Source: Triglochin maritima
Taxonomy: Eukaryota; Streptophyta; Magnoliopsida; Alismatales; Juncaginaceae
Reading direction: 5' to 3'
Length of the DNA stretch: 64,000 nucleotides
NCBI GenBank assembly: GCA_963682175.1
Contig: OY821793.1
Span: 27,549,493-27,613,492, forward strand
In this document: positions 10,933-24,597 of the stretch, in pieces
Layout of the letters: the number at the start of each line of letters is the position of its first letter
Numbering within the stretch: the first letter of the stretch is position 1
Notes under the pieces: generated by a model
Seen by the model: the letters and a program-made list of their open reading frames with translations, nothing else
The model's database searches: none
Told to the model about the DNA's origin: nothing
Program-made: the position numbers and the translations under genes

Positions 10933-11843
10933 CGCTGACATGCCAACTTTGACAACACTAGGCTAGTGTCCATCGCCCGACCACCAAATCACTCCGAGAT
11001 GGGTGCGCCTCGTAGATAACGCGGATGGATATGTGGGGTCCTAAGTTCCATAAACCGTGGTTGGGCCGCCTAAAGACCACTTAGAAACTAGGTGTGGGGC
11101 TGGCCACATGCCACGCGTGGAGCTGGCCAAAGGCCACTCCGTCGCCACCCTGCAGGCCAACACCAAATCGGCTGCTTCTCGAGCATCCGACCTCCAAATA
11201 GAGCGTTCTAACTTGCATTACGTAGAAAATTCATCCCTCTATCTGCCCCTAAAATGTCAGAGCAAACTCCCAAGTATTCGGGGTCGCGCCTCCTCCAAGA
11301 AGACATAGCTCCCTACCAGCCACGCCCCCACATCATCAGCATTCTTCATCTCATCGCGCCTCGCCCTACATACATCTAAATCGGGCATTCTAAGAGGAGT
11401 TACCCATCCACTCCTCCTCACTATGTGCTTGGGTGCCCAAATATAGACTAAGGCTCACCTAAGGTCCACTCAGGCCACGGGTTGGGCCAAACGATGCGGC
11501 AGCTTCCAATTTGCCCGTGGGCAACACCCATCGACTTCCAAACGCGTTTTGGAAGCGAATGGGGTAGGCAACAACCGTGGGAACCCAAGCATGGGCACGA
11601 GCAACGTCCCAAAGAACTTTCCCCACGAGAAACCCCCATTCCCTTCCGGACGCGTTCGGAAGTGCACGGGAAGGCAACAACCTTGGGCAACCGAGCACGT
11701 CGAAGAGCAACGTCCACAGGCACCTTCGTCTTTGCCCACGAGCAACCTCCATTTCACCTACAAGTGCTCTTTCACTTCCAAACGTGTTTTGGAAGGGAAT
11801 GCCGCAGGCCACTGCCGCGAGCACACACTACGCCCTAGCGTGG
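10933..11843 (+). repeat. Unit 13
   Basis: As unit 12 but T244/T245 (gcttctcg) and G324. Confidence 0.97.
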
Positions 11844-12754
11844 CGCTGACATGCCAACTTTGACAACACTAGGCTAGTGTCCATCGCCCGACCACCAAAT
11901 CACTCCGAGATGGGTGCGCCTCGTAGATAACGCGGATGGATATGTGGGGTCCTAAGTTCCATAAACCGTGGTTGGGCCGCCTAAAGACCACTTAGAAACT
12001 AGGTGTGGGGCTGGCCACATGCCACGCGTGGAGCTGGCCAAAGGCCACTCCGTCGCCACCCTGCAGGCCAACACCAAATCGGCTGCGCCTCGAGCATCCG
12101 ACCTCCAAATAGAGCGTTCTAACTTGCATTACGTAGAAAATTCATCCCTCTATCTGCCCCTAAAATTTCAGAGCAAACTCCCAAGTATTCGGGGTCGCGC
12201 CTCCTCCAAGAAGACATAGCTCCCTACCAGCCACGCCCCCACATCATCAGCATTCTTCATCTCATCGCGCCTCGCCCTACATACATCTAAATCGGGCATT
12301 CTAAGAGGAGTTACCCATCCACTCCTCCTCACTATGTGCTTGGGTGCCCAAATATAGACTAAGGCTCACCTAAGGTCCACTCAGGCCACGGGTTGGGCCA
12401 AACGATGCGGCAGCTTCCAATTTGCCCGTGGGCAACACCCATCGACTTCCAAACGCGTTTTGGAAGCGAATGGGGTAGGCAACAACCGTGGGAACCCAAG
12501 CATGGGCACGAGCAACGTCCCAAAGAACTTTCCCCACGAGAAACCCCCATTCCCTTCCGGACGCGTTCGGAAGTGCACGGGAAGGCAACAACCTTGGGCA
12601 ACCGAGCACGTCGAAGAGCAACGTCCACAGGCACCTTCGTCTTTGCCCACGAGCAACCTCCATTTCACCTACAAGTGCTCTTTCACTTCCAAACGTGTTT
12701 TGGAAGGGAATGCCGCAGGCCACTGCCGCGAGCACACACTACGCCCTAGCGTGG
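11844..12754 (+). repeat. Unit 14
   Basis: Same diagnostic set as unit 12; no difference seen. Confidence 0.97.
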
Positions 12755-13665
12755 CGCTGACATGCCAACTTTGACAACACTAGGCTAGTGTCCATCGCCC
12801 GACCACCAAATCACTCCGAGATGGGTGCGCCTCGTAGATAACGCGGATGGATATGTGGGGTCCTAAGTTCCATAAACCGTGGTTGGGCCGCCTAAAGACC
12901 ACTTAGAAACTAGGTGTGGGGCTGGCCACATGCCACGCGTGGAGCTGGCCAAAGGCCACTCCGTCGCCACCCTGCAGGCCAACACCAAATCGGCTGCTTC
13001 TCGAGCATCCGACCTCCAAATAGAGCGTTCTAACTTGCATTACGTAGAAAATTCATCCCTCTATCTGCCCCTAAAATTTCAGAGCAAACTCCCAAGTATT
13101 CGGGGTCGCGCCTCCTCCAAGAAGACATAGCTCCCTACCAGCCACGCCCCCACATCATCAGCATTCTTCATCTCATCGCGCCTCGCCCTACATACATCTA
13201 AATCGGGCATTCTAAGAGGAGTTACCCATCCACTCCTCCTCACTACGTGCTTGGGTGCCCAAATATAGACTAAGGCTCACCTAAGGTCCACTCAGGCCAC
13301 GGGTTGGGCCAAACGATGCGGCAGCTTCCAATTTGCCCGTGGGCAACACCCATCGACTTCCAAACGCGTTTTGGAAGCGAATGGGGTAGGCAACAACCGT
13401 GGGAACCCAAGCATGGGCACGAGTAACGTCCCAAAGAACTTTCCCCACGAGAAACCCCCATTCCCTTCCGGACGCGTTCGGAAGTGCACGGGAAGGCAAC
13501 AACCTTGGGCAACCGAGCACGTCGAAGAGCAACGTCCACAGGCACCTTCGTCTTTGCCCACGAGCAACCTCCATTTCACCTACAAGTGCTCTTTCACTTC
13601 CAAACGTGTTTTGGAAGGGAATGCCGCAGGCCACTGCCGCGAGCACACACTACGCCCTAGCGTGG
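12755..13665 (+). repeat. Unit 15
   Basis: T244/T245 with T324, plus C492 and T670 (gagtaacg). It matches unit 24, nine units downstream, with no difference seen. Confidence 0.97.
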
Positions 13666-14576
13666 CGCTGACATGCCAACTTTGACAACACTAGGCTAGT
13701 GTCCATCGCCCGACCACCAAATCACTCCGAGATGGGTGCGCCTCGTAGATAACGCGGATGGATATGTGGGGTCCTAAGTTCCATAAACCGTGGTTGGGCC
13801 GCCTAAAGACCACTTAGAAACTAGGTGTGGGGCTGGCCACATGCCACGCGTGGAGCTGGCCAAAGGCCACTCCGTCGCCACCCTGCAGGCCAACACCAAA
13901 TCGGCTGCGCCTCGAGCATCCGACCTCCAAATCGAGCGTTCTAACTTGCATTACGTGGACGTTTCATCCCTCCATCTGCCACTAAAATTTCAGAGCAAAC
14001 ACCCAAGTATTCGGGATCGCGCCTCCTCCAAGAAGACGTAGCTCCCTACCAGCCACGCCCCCACATCATCAGCATTTTTCATCTCATCGCGCCTCGCCCT
14101 ACATACATCTAAATCGGGCATTCTAAGAGGAGTTACCCATCCACTCCTCCTCACTATGTGCTTGGGTGCCCAAATATAGACTAAGGCTCACCTAAGGTCC
14201 ACTCAGGCCACGGGTTGGGCCAAACGATGCGGCAGCTTCCAATTTGCCCGTGGGCAACACCCATCGACTTCCAAACGCGTTTTGGAAGCGAATGGGGTAG
14301 GCAACAACCGTGGGAACCCAAGCATGGGCACGAGCAACGTCCCAAAGAACTTTCCCCACGAGAAACCCCCATTCCCTTCCGGACGCGTTCGGAAGTGCAC
14401 GGGAAGGCAACAACCTTGGGCAACCGAGCACGTCGAAGAGCAACGTCCACAGGCACCTTCGTCTTTGCCCACGAGCAACCTCCATTTCACCTACAAGTGC
14501 CCTTTCACTTCCAAACGTGTTTTGGAAGGGAATGCCGCAGGCCACTGCCGCGAGCACACACTACGCCCTAGCGTGG
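13666..14576 (+). repeat. Unit 16
   Basis: Isolated carrier of the tggacgtttc left haplotype otherwise seen in units 10 and 11. The right half has C836 like units 6-10 but lacks the unit 10 private changes. Confidence 0.97.
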
Positions 14577-15487
14577 CGCTGACATGCCAACTTTGACAAC
14601 ACTAGGCTAGTGTCCATCGCCCGACCACCAAATCACTCCGAGATGGGTGCGCCTCGTAGATAACGCGGATGGATATGTGGGGTCCTAAGTTCCATAAACC
14701 GTGGTTGGGCCGCCTAAAGACCACTTAGAAACTAGGTGTGGGGCTGGCCACATGCCACGCGTGGAGCTGGCCAAAGGCCACTCCGTCGCCACCCTGCAGG
14801 CCAACACCAAATCGGCTGCGCCTCGAGCATCCGACCTCCAAATAGAGCGTTCTAACTTGCATTACGTAGAAAATTCATCCCTCTATCTGCCCCTAAAATG
14901 TCAGAGCAAACTCCCAAGTATTCGGGGTCGCGCCTCCTCCAAGAAGACATAGCTCCCTACCAGCCACGCCCCCACATCATCAGCATTCTTCATCTCATCG
15001 CGCCTCGCCCTACATACATCTAAATCGGGCATTCTAAGAGGAGTTACCCATCCACTCCTCCTCACTATGTGCTTGGGTGCCCAAATATAGACTAAGGCTC
15101 ACCTAAGGTCCACTCAGGCCACGGGTTGGGCCAAACGATGCGGCAGCTTCCAATTTGCCCGTGGGCAACACCCATCGACTTCCAAACGCGTTTTGGAAGC
15201 GAATGGGGTAGGCAACAACCGTGGGAACCCAAGCATGGGCACGAGCAACGTCCCAAAGAACTTTCCCCACGAGAAACCCCCATTCCCTTCCGGACGCGTT
15301 CGGAAGTGCACGGGAAGGCAACAACCTTGGGCAACCGAGCACGTCGAAGAGCAACGTCCACAGGCACCTTCGTCTTTGCCCACGAGCAACCTCCATTTCA
15401 CCTACAAGTGCTCTTTCACTTCCAAACGTGTTTTGGAAGGGAATGCCGCAGGCCACTGCCGCGAGCACACACTACGCCCTAGCGTGG
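14577..15487 (+). repeat. Unit 17
   Basis: As unit 12 with G324; differs from unit 13 in having G244/C245. Confidence 0.97.
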
Positions 15488-16398
15488 CGCTGACATGCCA
15501 ACTTTGACAACACTAGGCTAGTGTCCATCGCCCGACCACCAAATCACTCCGAGATGGGTGCGCCTCGTAGATAACGCGGATGGATATGTGGGGTCCTAAG
15601 TTCCATAAACCGTGGTTGGGCCGCCTAAAGACCACTTAGAAACTAGGTGTGGGGCTGGCCACATGCCACGCGTGGAGCTGGCCAAAGGCCACTCCGTCGC
15701 CACCCTGCAGGCCAACACCAAATCGGCTGCGCCTCGAGCATCCGACCTCCAAATAGAGCGTTCTAACTTGCATTACGTAGAAAATTCATCCCTCTATCTG
15801 CCCCTAAAATTTCAGAGCAAACTCCCAAGTATTCGGGGTCGCGCCTCCTCCAAGAAGACATAGCTCCCTACCAGCCACGCCCCCACATCATCAGCATTCT
15901 TCATCTCATCGCGCCTCGCCCTACATACATCTAAATCGGGCATTCTAAGAGGAGTTACCCATCCACTCCTCCTCACTATGTGCTTGGGTGCCCAAATATA
16001 GACTAAGGCTCACCTAAGGTCCACTCAGGCCACGGGTTGGGCCAAACGATGCGGCAGCTTCCAATTTGCCCGTGGGCAACACCCATCGACTTCCAAACGC
16101 GTTTTGGAAGCGAATGGGGTAGGCAACAACCGTGGGAACCCAAGCATGGGCACGAGCAACGTCCCAAAGAACTTTCCCCACGAGAAACCCCCATTCCCTT
16201 CCGGACGCGTTCGGAAGTGCACGGGAAGGCAACAACCTTGGGCAACCGAGCACGTCGAAGAGCAACGTCCACAGGCACCTTCGTCTTTGCCCACGAGCAA
16301 CCTCCATTTCACCTACAAGTGCTCTTTCACTTCCAAACGTGTTTTGGAAGGGAATGCCGCAGGCCACTGCCGCGAGCACACACTACGCCCTAGCGTGG
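15488..16398 (+). repeat. Unit 18
   Basis: Same diagnostic set as units 12 and 14. Confidence 0.97.
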
Positions 16399-17309
16399 CG
16401 CTGACATGCCAACTTTGACAACACTAGGCTAGTGTCCATCGCCCGACCACCAAATCACTCCGAGATGGGTGCGCCTCGTAGATAACGCGGATGGATATGT
16501 GGGGTCCTAAGTTCCATAAACCGTGGTTGGGCCGCCTAAAGACCACTTAGAAACTAGGTGTGGGGCTGGCCACATGCCACGCGTGGAGCTGGCCAAAGGC
16601 CACTCCGTCGCCACCCTGCAGGCCAACACCAAATCGGCTGCACCTCGAGCATCCGACCACCAAATCCAGCGTTCTAACTTGCATTACGTAGACAATTCAT
16701 CCCTCTATCTGCCCCTAAAATTTCAGAGCAAACGCCCAAGTATTCGGGGTCGCGCCTCCTCCAAGAAGACGTAGCTCCCTACCAGCCACGCCCCCACATC
16801 ATCAGCATTCTTCATCTCATCGCGCCTCGCCCTACATACATCTAAATCGGGCATTCTAAGAGGAGTTACCCATCCACTCCTCCTCACTACGTGCTTGGGT
16901 GCCCAAATATAGACTAAGGCTCACCTAAGGTCCACTCAGGCCACGGGTTGGGCCAAACGATGCGGCAGCTTCCAATTTGCCCGTGGGCAACACCCATCGA
17001 CTTCCAAACGCGTTTTGGAAGCGAATGGGGTAGGCAACAACCGTGGGAACCCAAGCATGGGCACGAGTAACGTCCCAAAGAACTTTCCCCACGAGAAACC
17101 CCCATTCCCTTCCGGACGCGTTCGGACGTGCACGGGAAGGCAACAACCTTGGGCAACCGAGCACGTCGAAGAGCAACGTCCACAGGCACCTTCGTCTTTG
17201 CCCACGAGCAACCTCCATTTCACCTACAAGTGCTCTTTCACTTCCAAACGTGTTTTGGAAGGGAATGCCGCAGGCCACTGCCGCGAGCACACACTACGCC
17301 CTAGCGTGG
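16399..17309 (+). repeat. Unit 19
   Basis: First of the A244/A261/C268-C269 left haplotype (ccaccaaatccag). The right half keeps G455, C492 and T670 as in unit 15, with a private C729. Confidence 0.97.
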
Positions 17310-18220
17310 CGCTGACATGCCAACTTTGACAACACTAGGCTAGTGTCCATCGCCCGACCACCAAATCACTCCGAGATGGGTGCGCCTCGTAGATAACGCG
17401 GATGGATATGTGGGGTCCTAAGTTCCATAAACCGTGGTTGGGCCGCCTAAAGACCACTTAGAAACTAGGTGTGGGGCTGGCCACATGCCACGCGTGGAGC
17501 TGGCCAAAGGCCACTCCGTCGCCACCCTGCAGGCCAACACCAAATCGGCTGCACCTCGAGCATCCGACCACCAAATCCAGCGTTCTAACTTGCATTACGT
17601 AGACAATTCATCCCTCTATCTGCCCCTAAAATTTCAGAGCAAACGCCCAAGTATTCGGGGTCGCGCCTCCTCCAAGAAGACGTAGCTCCCTACCAGCCAC
17701 GCCCCCACATCATCAGCATTCTTCATCTCATCGCGCCTCGCCCTACATACATCTAAATCGGGCATTCTAAGAGTAGTTACCCATCCACTCCTCCTCACTA
17801 TGTGCTTGGGTGCCCAAATATAGACTAAGGCTCACCTAAGGTCCACTCAGGCCACGGGTTGGGCCAAACGATGCGGCAGCTTCCAATTTGCCCGTGGGCA
17901 ACACCCATCGACTTCCAAACGCGTTTTGGAAGCGAATGGGGTAGGCAACAACCGTGGGAACCCAAGCATGGGCACGAGCAACGTCCCAAAGAACTTTCCC
18001 CACGAGAAACCCCCATTCCCTTCCGGACGCGTTCGGAAGTGCACGGGAAGGCAACAACCTTGGGCAACCGAGCACGTCGAAGAGCAACGTCCACAGGCAC
18101 CTTCGTCTTTGCCCACGAGCAACCTCCATTTCACCTACAAGTGCTCTTTCACTTCCAAACGTGTTTTGGAAGGGAATGCCGCAGGCCACTGCCGCGAGCA
18201 CACACTACGCCCTAGCGTGG
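17310..18220 (+). repeat. Unit 20
   Basis: A261/CC268 left haplotype with T455 and T492. Matches unit 25 with no difference seen. Confidence 0.97.
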
Positions 18221-19131
18221 CGCTGACATGCCAACTTTGACAACACTAGGCTAGTGTCCATCGCCCGACCACCAAATCACTCCGAGATGGGTGCGCCTCG
18301 TAGATAACGCGGATGGATATGTGGGGTCCTAAGTTCCATAAACCGTGGTTGGGCCGCCTAAAGACCACTTATAAACTAGGTGTGGGGCTGGCCACATGCC
18401 ACGCGTGGAGCTGGCCAAAGGCCACTCCGTCGCCACCCTGCAGGCCAACACCAAATCGGCTGCACCTCGAGCATCCGACCACCAAATCCAGCGTTCTAAC
18501 TTGCATTACGTAGACAATTCATCCCTCTATCTGCCCCTAAAATTTCAGAGCAAACGCCCAAGTATTCGGGGTCGCGCCTCCTCCAAGAAGACGTAGCTCC
18601 CTACCAGCCACGCCCCCACATCATCAGCATTCTTCATCTCATCGCGCCTCGCCCTACATACATCTAAATCGGGCATTCTAAGAGTAGTTACCCATCCACT
18701 CCTCCTCACTATGTGCTTGGGTGCCCAAATATAGACTAAGGCTCACCTAAGGTCCACTCAGGCCACGGGTTGGGCCAAACGATGCGGCAGCTTCCAATTT
18801 GCCCGTGGGCAACACCCATCGACTTCCAAACGCGTTTTGGAAGCGAATGGGGTAGGCAACAACCGTGGGAACCCAAGCATGGGCACGAGCAACGTCCCAA
18901 AGAACTTTCCCCACGAGAAACCCCCATTCCCTTCCGGACGCGTTCGGAAGTGCACGGGAAGGCAACAACCTTGGGCAACCGAGCACGTCGAAGAGCAACG
19001 TCCACAGGCACCTTCGTCTTTGCCCACGAGCAACCTCCATTTCACCTACAAGTGCTCTTTCACTTCCAAACGTGTTTTGGAAGGGAATGCCGCAGGCCAC
19101 TGCCGCGAGCACACACTACGCCCTAGCGTGG
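18221..19131 (+). repeat. Unit 21
   Basis: As unit 20 plus T152 (cttataaac), shared only with units 22, 26 and 27. Matches unit 26. Confidence 0.97.
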
Positions 19132-20042
19132 CGCTGACATGCCAACTTTGACAACACTAGGCTAGTGTCCATCGCCCGACCACCAAATCACTCCGAGATG
19201 GGTGCGCCTCGTAGATAACGCGGATGGATATGTGGGGTCCTAAGTTCCATAAACCGTGGTTGGGCCGCCTAAAGACCACTTATAAACTAGGTGTGGGGCT
19301 GGCCACATGCCACGCGTGGAGCTGGCCAAAGGCCACTCCGTCGCCACCCTGCAGGCCAACACCAAATCGGCTGCACCTCGAGCATCCGACCACCAAATCC
19401 AGCGTTCTAACTTGCATTACGTAGACAATTCATCCCTCTATCTGCCCCTAAAATTTCAGAGCAAACGCCCAAGTATTCGGGGTCGCGCCTCCTCCAAGAA
19501 GACGTAGCTCCCTACCAGCCACGCCCCCACATCATCAGCATTCTTCATCTCATCGCGCCTCGCCCTACATACATCTAAATCGGGCATTCTAAGAGTAGTT
19601 ACCCATCCACTCCTCCTCACTACGTGCTCGGGTGCCCAAATATAGACTAAGGCTCACCTAAGGTCCACTCAGGCCACGGGTTGGGCCAAACGATGCGGCA
19701 GCTTCCAATTTGCCCGTGGGCAACACCCATCGACTTCCAAATGCGTTTTGGAAGCGAATGGGGTAGGCAACAACCGTGGGAACCCAAGCATGGGCACGAG
19801 CAACGTCCCAAAGAACTTTCCCCACGAGAAACCCCCATTCCCTTCCGGACGCGTTCGGAAGTGCACGGGAAGGTACCAACCTTGGGCAACCGAGCACGTC
19901 GAAGAGCAACGTCCACAGGCACCTTCGTCTTTGCCCACGAGCAACCACCATTTCACCTACAAGTGCTCTTTCACTTCCAAACGTGTTTTGGAAGGGAATG
20001 CCGCAGGCCACTGCCGCGAGCACACACTACGCCCTAGCGTGG
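19132..20042 (+). repeat. Unit 22
   Basis: T152 and A261/CC268 on the left. The right half has C492, C498, T611, the ggtacc word (T743/C745) and A816. First carrier of the ggtacc right haplotype. Counterpart of unit 27. Confidence 0.97.
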
Positions 20043-20953
20043 CGCTGACATGCCAACTTTGACAACACTAGGCTAGTGTCCATCGCCCGACCACCAAATC
20101 ACTCCGAGATGGGTGCGCCTCGTAGATAACGCGGATGGATATGTGGGGTCCTAAGTTCCATAAACCGTGGTTGGGCCGCCTAAAGACCACTTAGAAACTA
20201 GGTGTGGGGCTGGCCACATGCCACGCGTGGAGCTGGCCAAAGGCCACTCCGTCGCCACCCTGCAGGCCAACACCAAATCGGCTGCGCCTCGAGCATCCGA
20301 CCTCCAAATCGAGCGTTCTAACTTGCATTACGTAGACAATTCATCCCTCTATCTGCCCCTAAAATTTCAGAGCAAACGCCCAAGTATTCGGGGTCGCGCC
20401 TCCTCCAAGAAGACGTAGCTCCCTACCAGCCACGCCCCCACATCATCAGCATTCTTCATCTCATCGCGCCTCGCCCTACATACATCTAAATCGGGCATTC
20501 TAAGAGTAGTTACCCATCCACTCCTCCTCACTACGTGCTCGGGTGCCCAAATATAGACTAAGGCTCACCTAAGTTCCACTCAGGCCACTGGTTGGGCCAA
20601 ACGATGCGGCAGCTTCCACTTTGCCCGTGGGCAACACCCATCGACTTCCAAATGCGTTTTGGAAGCGAATGGGGTAGGCAACAACCGTGGGAACCCAAGC
20701 ATGGGCACGAGCAACGTCCCAAAGAACTTTCCCCACGAGAAACCCCCATTCCCTTCCGGACGCGTTCGGAAGTGCACGGGAAGGCAACAACCTTGGGCAA
20801 CCGAGCACGTCGAAGAGCAACGTCCACAGGCACCTTCGTCTTTGCCCACGAGCAACCTCCATTTCACCTACAAGTGCTCTTTCACTTCCAAACGTGTTTT
20901 GGAAGGGAATGCCGCAGGCCACTGCCGCGAGCACACACTACGCCCTAGCGTGG
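20043..20953 (+). repeat. Unit 23
   Basis: T261 left half; T532 (aagttccac) is shared only with unit 28. First unit with both T547 and C577. T611 present, but the right half lacks ggtacc. Counterpart of unit 28. Confidence 0.97.
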
Positions 20954-21864
20954 CGCTGACATGCCAACTTTGACAACACTAGGCTAGTGTCCATCGCCCG
21001 ACCACCAAATCACTCCGAGATGGGTGCGCCTCGTAGATAACGCGGATGGATATGTGGGGTCCTAAGTTCCATAAACCGTGGTTGGGCCGCCTAAAGACCA
21101 CTTAGAAACTAGGTGTGGGGCTGGCCACATGCCACGCGTGGAGCTGGCCAAAGGCCACTCCGTCGCCACCCTGCAGGCCAACACCAAATCGGCTGCTTCT
21201 CGAGCATCCGACCTCCAAATAGAGCGTTCTAACTTGCATTACGTAGAAAATTCATCCCTCTATCTGCCCCTAAAATTTCAGAGCAAACTCCCAAGTATTC
21301 GGGGTCGCGCCTCCTCCAAGAAGACATAGCTCCCTACCAGCCACGCCCCCACATCATCAGCATTCTTCATCTCATCGCGCCTCGCCCTACATACATCTAA
21401 ATCGGGCATTCTAAGAGGAGTTACCCATCCACTCCTCCTCACTACGTGCTTGGGTGCCCAAATATAGACTAAGGCTCACCTAAGGTCCACTCAGGCCACG
21501 GGTTGGGCCAAACGATGCGGCAGCTTCCAATTTGCCCGTGGGCAACACCCATCGACTTCCAAACGCGTTTTGGAAGCGAATGGGGTAGGCAACAACCGTG
21601 GGAACCCAAGCATGGGCACGAGTAACGTCCCAAAGAACTTTCCCCACGAGAAACCCCCATTCCCTTCCGGACGCGTTCGGAAGTGCACGGGAAGGCAACA
21701 ACCTTGGGCAACCGAGCACGTCGAAGAGCAACGTCCACAGGCACCTTCGTCTTTGCCCACGAGCAACCTCCATTTCACCTACAAGTGCTCTTTCACTTCC
21801 AAACGTGTTTTGGAAGGGAATGCCGCAGGCCACTGCCGCGAGCACACACTACGCCCTAGCGTGG
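20954..21864 (+). repeat. Unit 24
   Basis: Copy of unit 15 (T245, A268, A373, G455, C492, T670) placed among units of a different type, marking a duplication junction. Confidence 0.97.
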
Positions 21865-22775
21865 CGCTGACATGCCAACTTTGACAACACTAGGCTAGTG
21901 TCCATCGCCCGACCACCAAATCACTCCGAGATGGGTGCGCCTCGTAGATAACGCGGATGGATATGTGGGGTCCTAAGTTCCATAAACCGTGGTTGGGCCG
22001 CCTAAAGACCACTTAGAAACTAGGTGTGGGGCTGGCCACATGCCACGCGTGGAGCTGGCCAAAGGCCACTCCGTCGCCACCCTGCAGGCCAACACCAAAT
22101 CGGCTGCACCTCGAGCATCCGACCACCAAATCCAGCGTTCTAACTTGCATTACGTAGACAATTCATCCCTCTATCTGCCCCTAAAATTTCAGAGCAAACG
22201 CCCAAGTATTCGGGGTCGCGCCTCCTCCAAGAAGACGTAGCTCCCTACCAGCCACGCCCCCACATCATCAGCATTCTTCATCTCATCGCGCCTCGCCCTA
22301 CATACATCTAAATCGGGCATTCTAAGAGTAGTTACCCATCCACTCCTCCTCACTATGTGCTTGGGTGCCCAAATATAGACTAAGGCTCACCTAAGGTCCA
22401 CTCAGGCCACGGGTTGGGCCAAACGATGCGGCAGCTTCCAATTTGCCCGTGGGCAACACCCATCGACTTCCAAACGCGTTTTGGAAGCGAATGGGGTAGG
22501 CAACAACCGTGGGAACCCAAGCATGGGCACGAGCAACGTCCCAAAGAACTTTCCCCACGAGAAACCCCCATTCCCTTCCGGACGCGTTCGGAAGTGCACG
22601 GGAAGGCAACAACCTTGGGCAACCGAGCACGTCGAAGAGCAACGTCCACAGGCACCTTCGTCTTTGCCCACGAGCAACCTCCATTTCACCTACAAGTGCT
22701 CTTTCACTTCCAAACGTGTTTTGGAAGGGAATGCCGCAGGCCACTGCCGCGAGCACACACTACGCCCTAGCGTGG
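21865..22775 (+). repeat. Unit 25
   Basis: Copy of unit 20; no difference seen. Confidence 0.97.
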
Positions 22776-23686
22776 CGCTGACATGCCAACTTTGACAACA
22801 CTAGGCTAGTGTCCATCGCCCGACCACCAAATCACTCCGAGATGGGTGCGCCTCGTAGATAACGCGGATGGATATGTGGGGTCCTAAGTTCCATAAACCG
22901 TGGTTGGGCCGCCTAAAGACCACTTATAAACTAGGTGTGGGGCTGGCCACATGCCACGCGTGGAGCTGGCCAAAGGCCACTCCGTCGCCACCCTGCAGGC
23001 CAACACCAAATCGGCTGCACCTCGAGCATCCGACCACCAAATCCAGCGTTCTAACTTGCATTACGTAGACAATTCATCCCTCTATCTGCCCCTAAAATTT
23101 CAGAGCAAACGCCCAAGTATTCGGGGTCGCGCCTCCTCCAAGAAGACGTAGCTCCCTACCAGCCACGCCCCCACATCATCAGCATTCTTCATCTCATCGC
23201 GCCTCGCCCTACATACATCTAAATCGGGCATTCTAAGAGTAGTTACCCATCCACTCCTCCTCACTATGTGCTTGGGTGCCCAAATATAGACTAAGGCTCA
23301 CCTAAGGTCCACTCAGGCCACGGGTTGGGCCAAACGATGCGGCAGCTTCCAATTTGCCCGTGGGCAACACCCATCGACTTCCAAACGCGTTTTGGAAGCG
23401 AATGGGGTAGGCAACAACCGTGGGAACCCAAGCATGGGCACGAGCAACGTCCCAAAGAACTTTCCCCACGAGAAACCCCCATTCCCTTCCGGACGCGTTC
23501 GGAAGTGCACGGGAAGGCAACAACCTTGGGCAACCGAGCACGTCGAAGAGCAACGTCCACAGGCACCTTCGTCTTTGCCCACGAGCAACCTCCATTTCAC
23601 CTACAAGTGCTCTTTCACTTCCAAACGTGTTTTGGAAGGGAATGCCGCAGGCCACTGCCGCGAGCACACACTACGCCCTAGCGTGG
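22776..23686 (+). repeat. Unit 26
   Basis: Copy of unit 21 with T152; no difference seen. Confidence 0.97.
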
Positions 23687-24597
23687 CGCTGACATGCCAA
23701 CTTTGACAACACTAGGCTAGTGTCCATCGCCCGACCACCAAATCACTCCGAGATGGGTGCGCCTCGTAGATAACGCGGATGGATATGTGGGGTCCTAAGT
23801 TCCATAAACCGTGGTTGGGCCGCCTAAAGACCACTTATAAACTAGGTGTGGGGCTGGCCACATGCCACGCGTGGAGCTGGCCAAAGGCCACTCCGTCGCC
23901 ACCCTGCAGGCCAACACCAAATCGGCTGCACCTCGAGCATCCGACCTCCAAATCGAGCGTTCTAACTTGCATTACGTAGACAATTCATCCCTCTATCTGC
24001 CCCTAAAATTTCAGAGCAAACGCCCAAGTATTCGGGGTCGCGCCTCCTCCAAGAAGACGTAGCTCCCTACCAGCCACGCCCCCACATCATCAGCATTCTT
24101 CATCTCATCGCGCCTCGCCCTACATACATCTAAATCGGGCATTCTAAGAGTAGTTACCCATCCACTCCTCCTCACTACGTGCTCGGGTGCCCAAATATAG
24201 ACTAAGGCTCACCTAAGGTCCACTCAGGCCACGGGTTGGGCCAAACGATGCGGCAGCTTCCAATTTGCCCGTGGGCAACACCCATCGACTTCCAAATGCG
24301 TTTTGGAAGCGAATGGGGTAGGCAACAACCGTGGGAACCCAAGCATGGGCACGAGCAACGTCCCAAAGAACTTTCCCCACGAGAAACCCCCATTCCCTTC
24401 CGGACGCGTTCGGAAGTGCACGGGAAGGTACCAACCTTGGGCAACCGAGCACGTCGAAGAGCAACGTCCACAGGCACCTTCGTCTTTGCCCACGAGCAAC
24501 CACCATTTCACCTACAAGTGCTCTTTCACTTCCAAACGTGTTTTGGAAGGGAATGCCGCAGGCCACTGCCGCGAGCACACACTACGCCCTAGCGTGG
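23687..24597 (+). repeat. Unit 27
   Basis: T152 and A244 as in unit 22, but T261 and cgag at u268-271 as in unit 23. Right half as unit 22 (T611, ggtacc, A816). Mosaic of unit 22 and unit 23 types. Confidence 0.97.
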
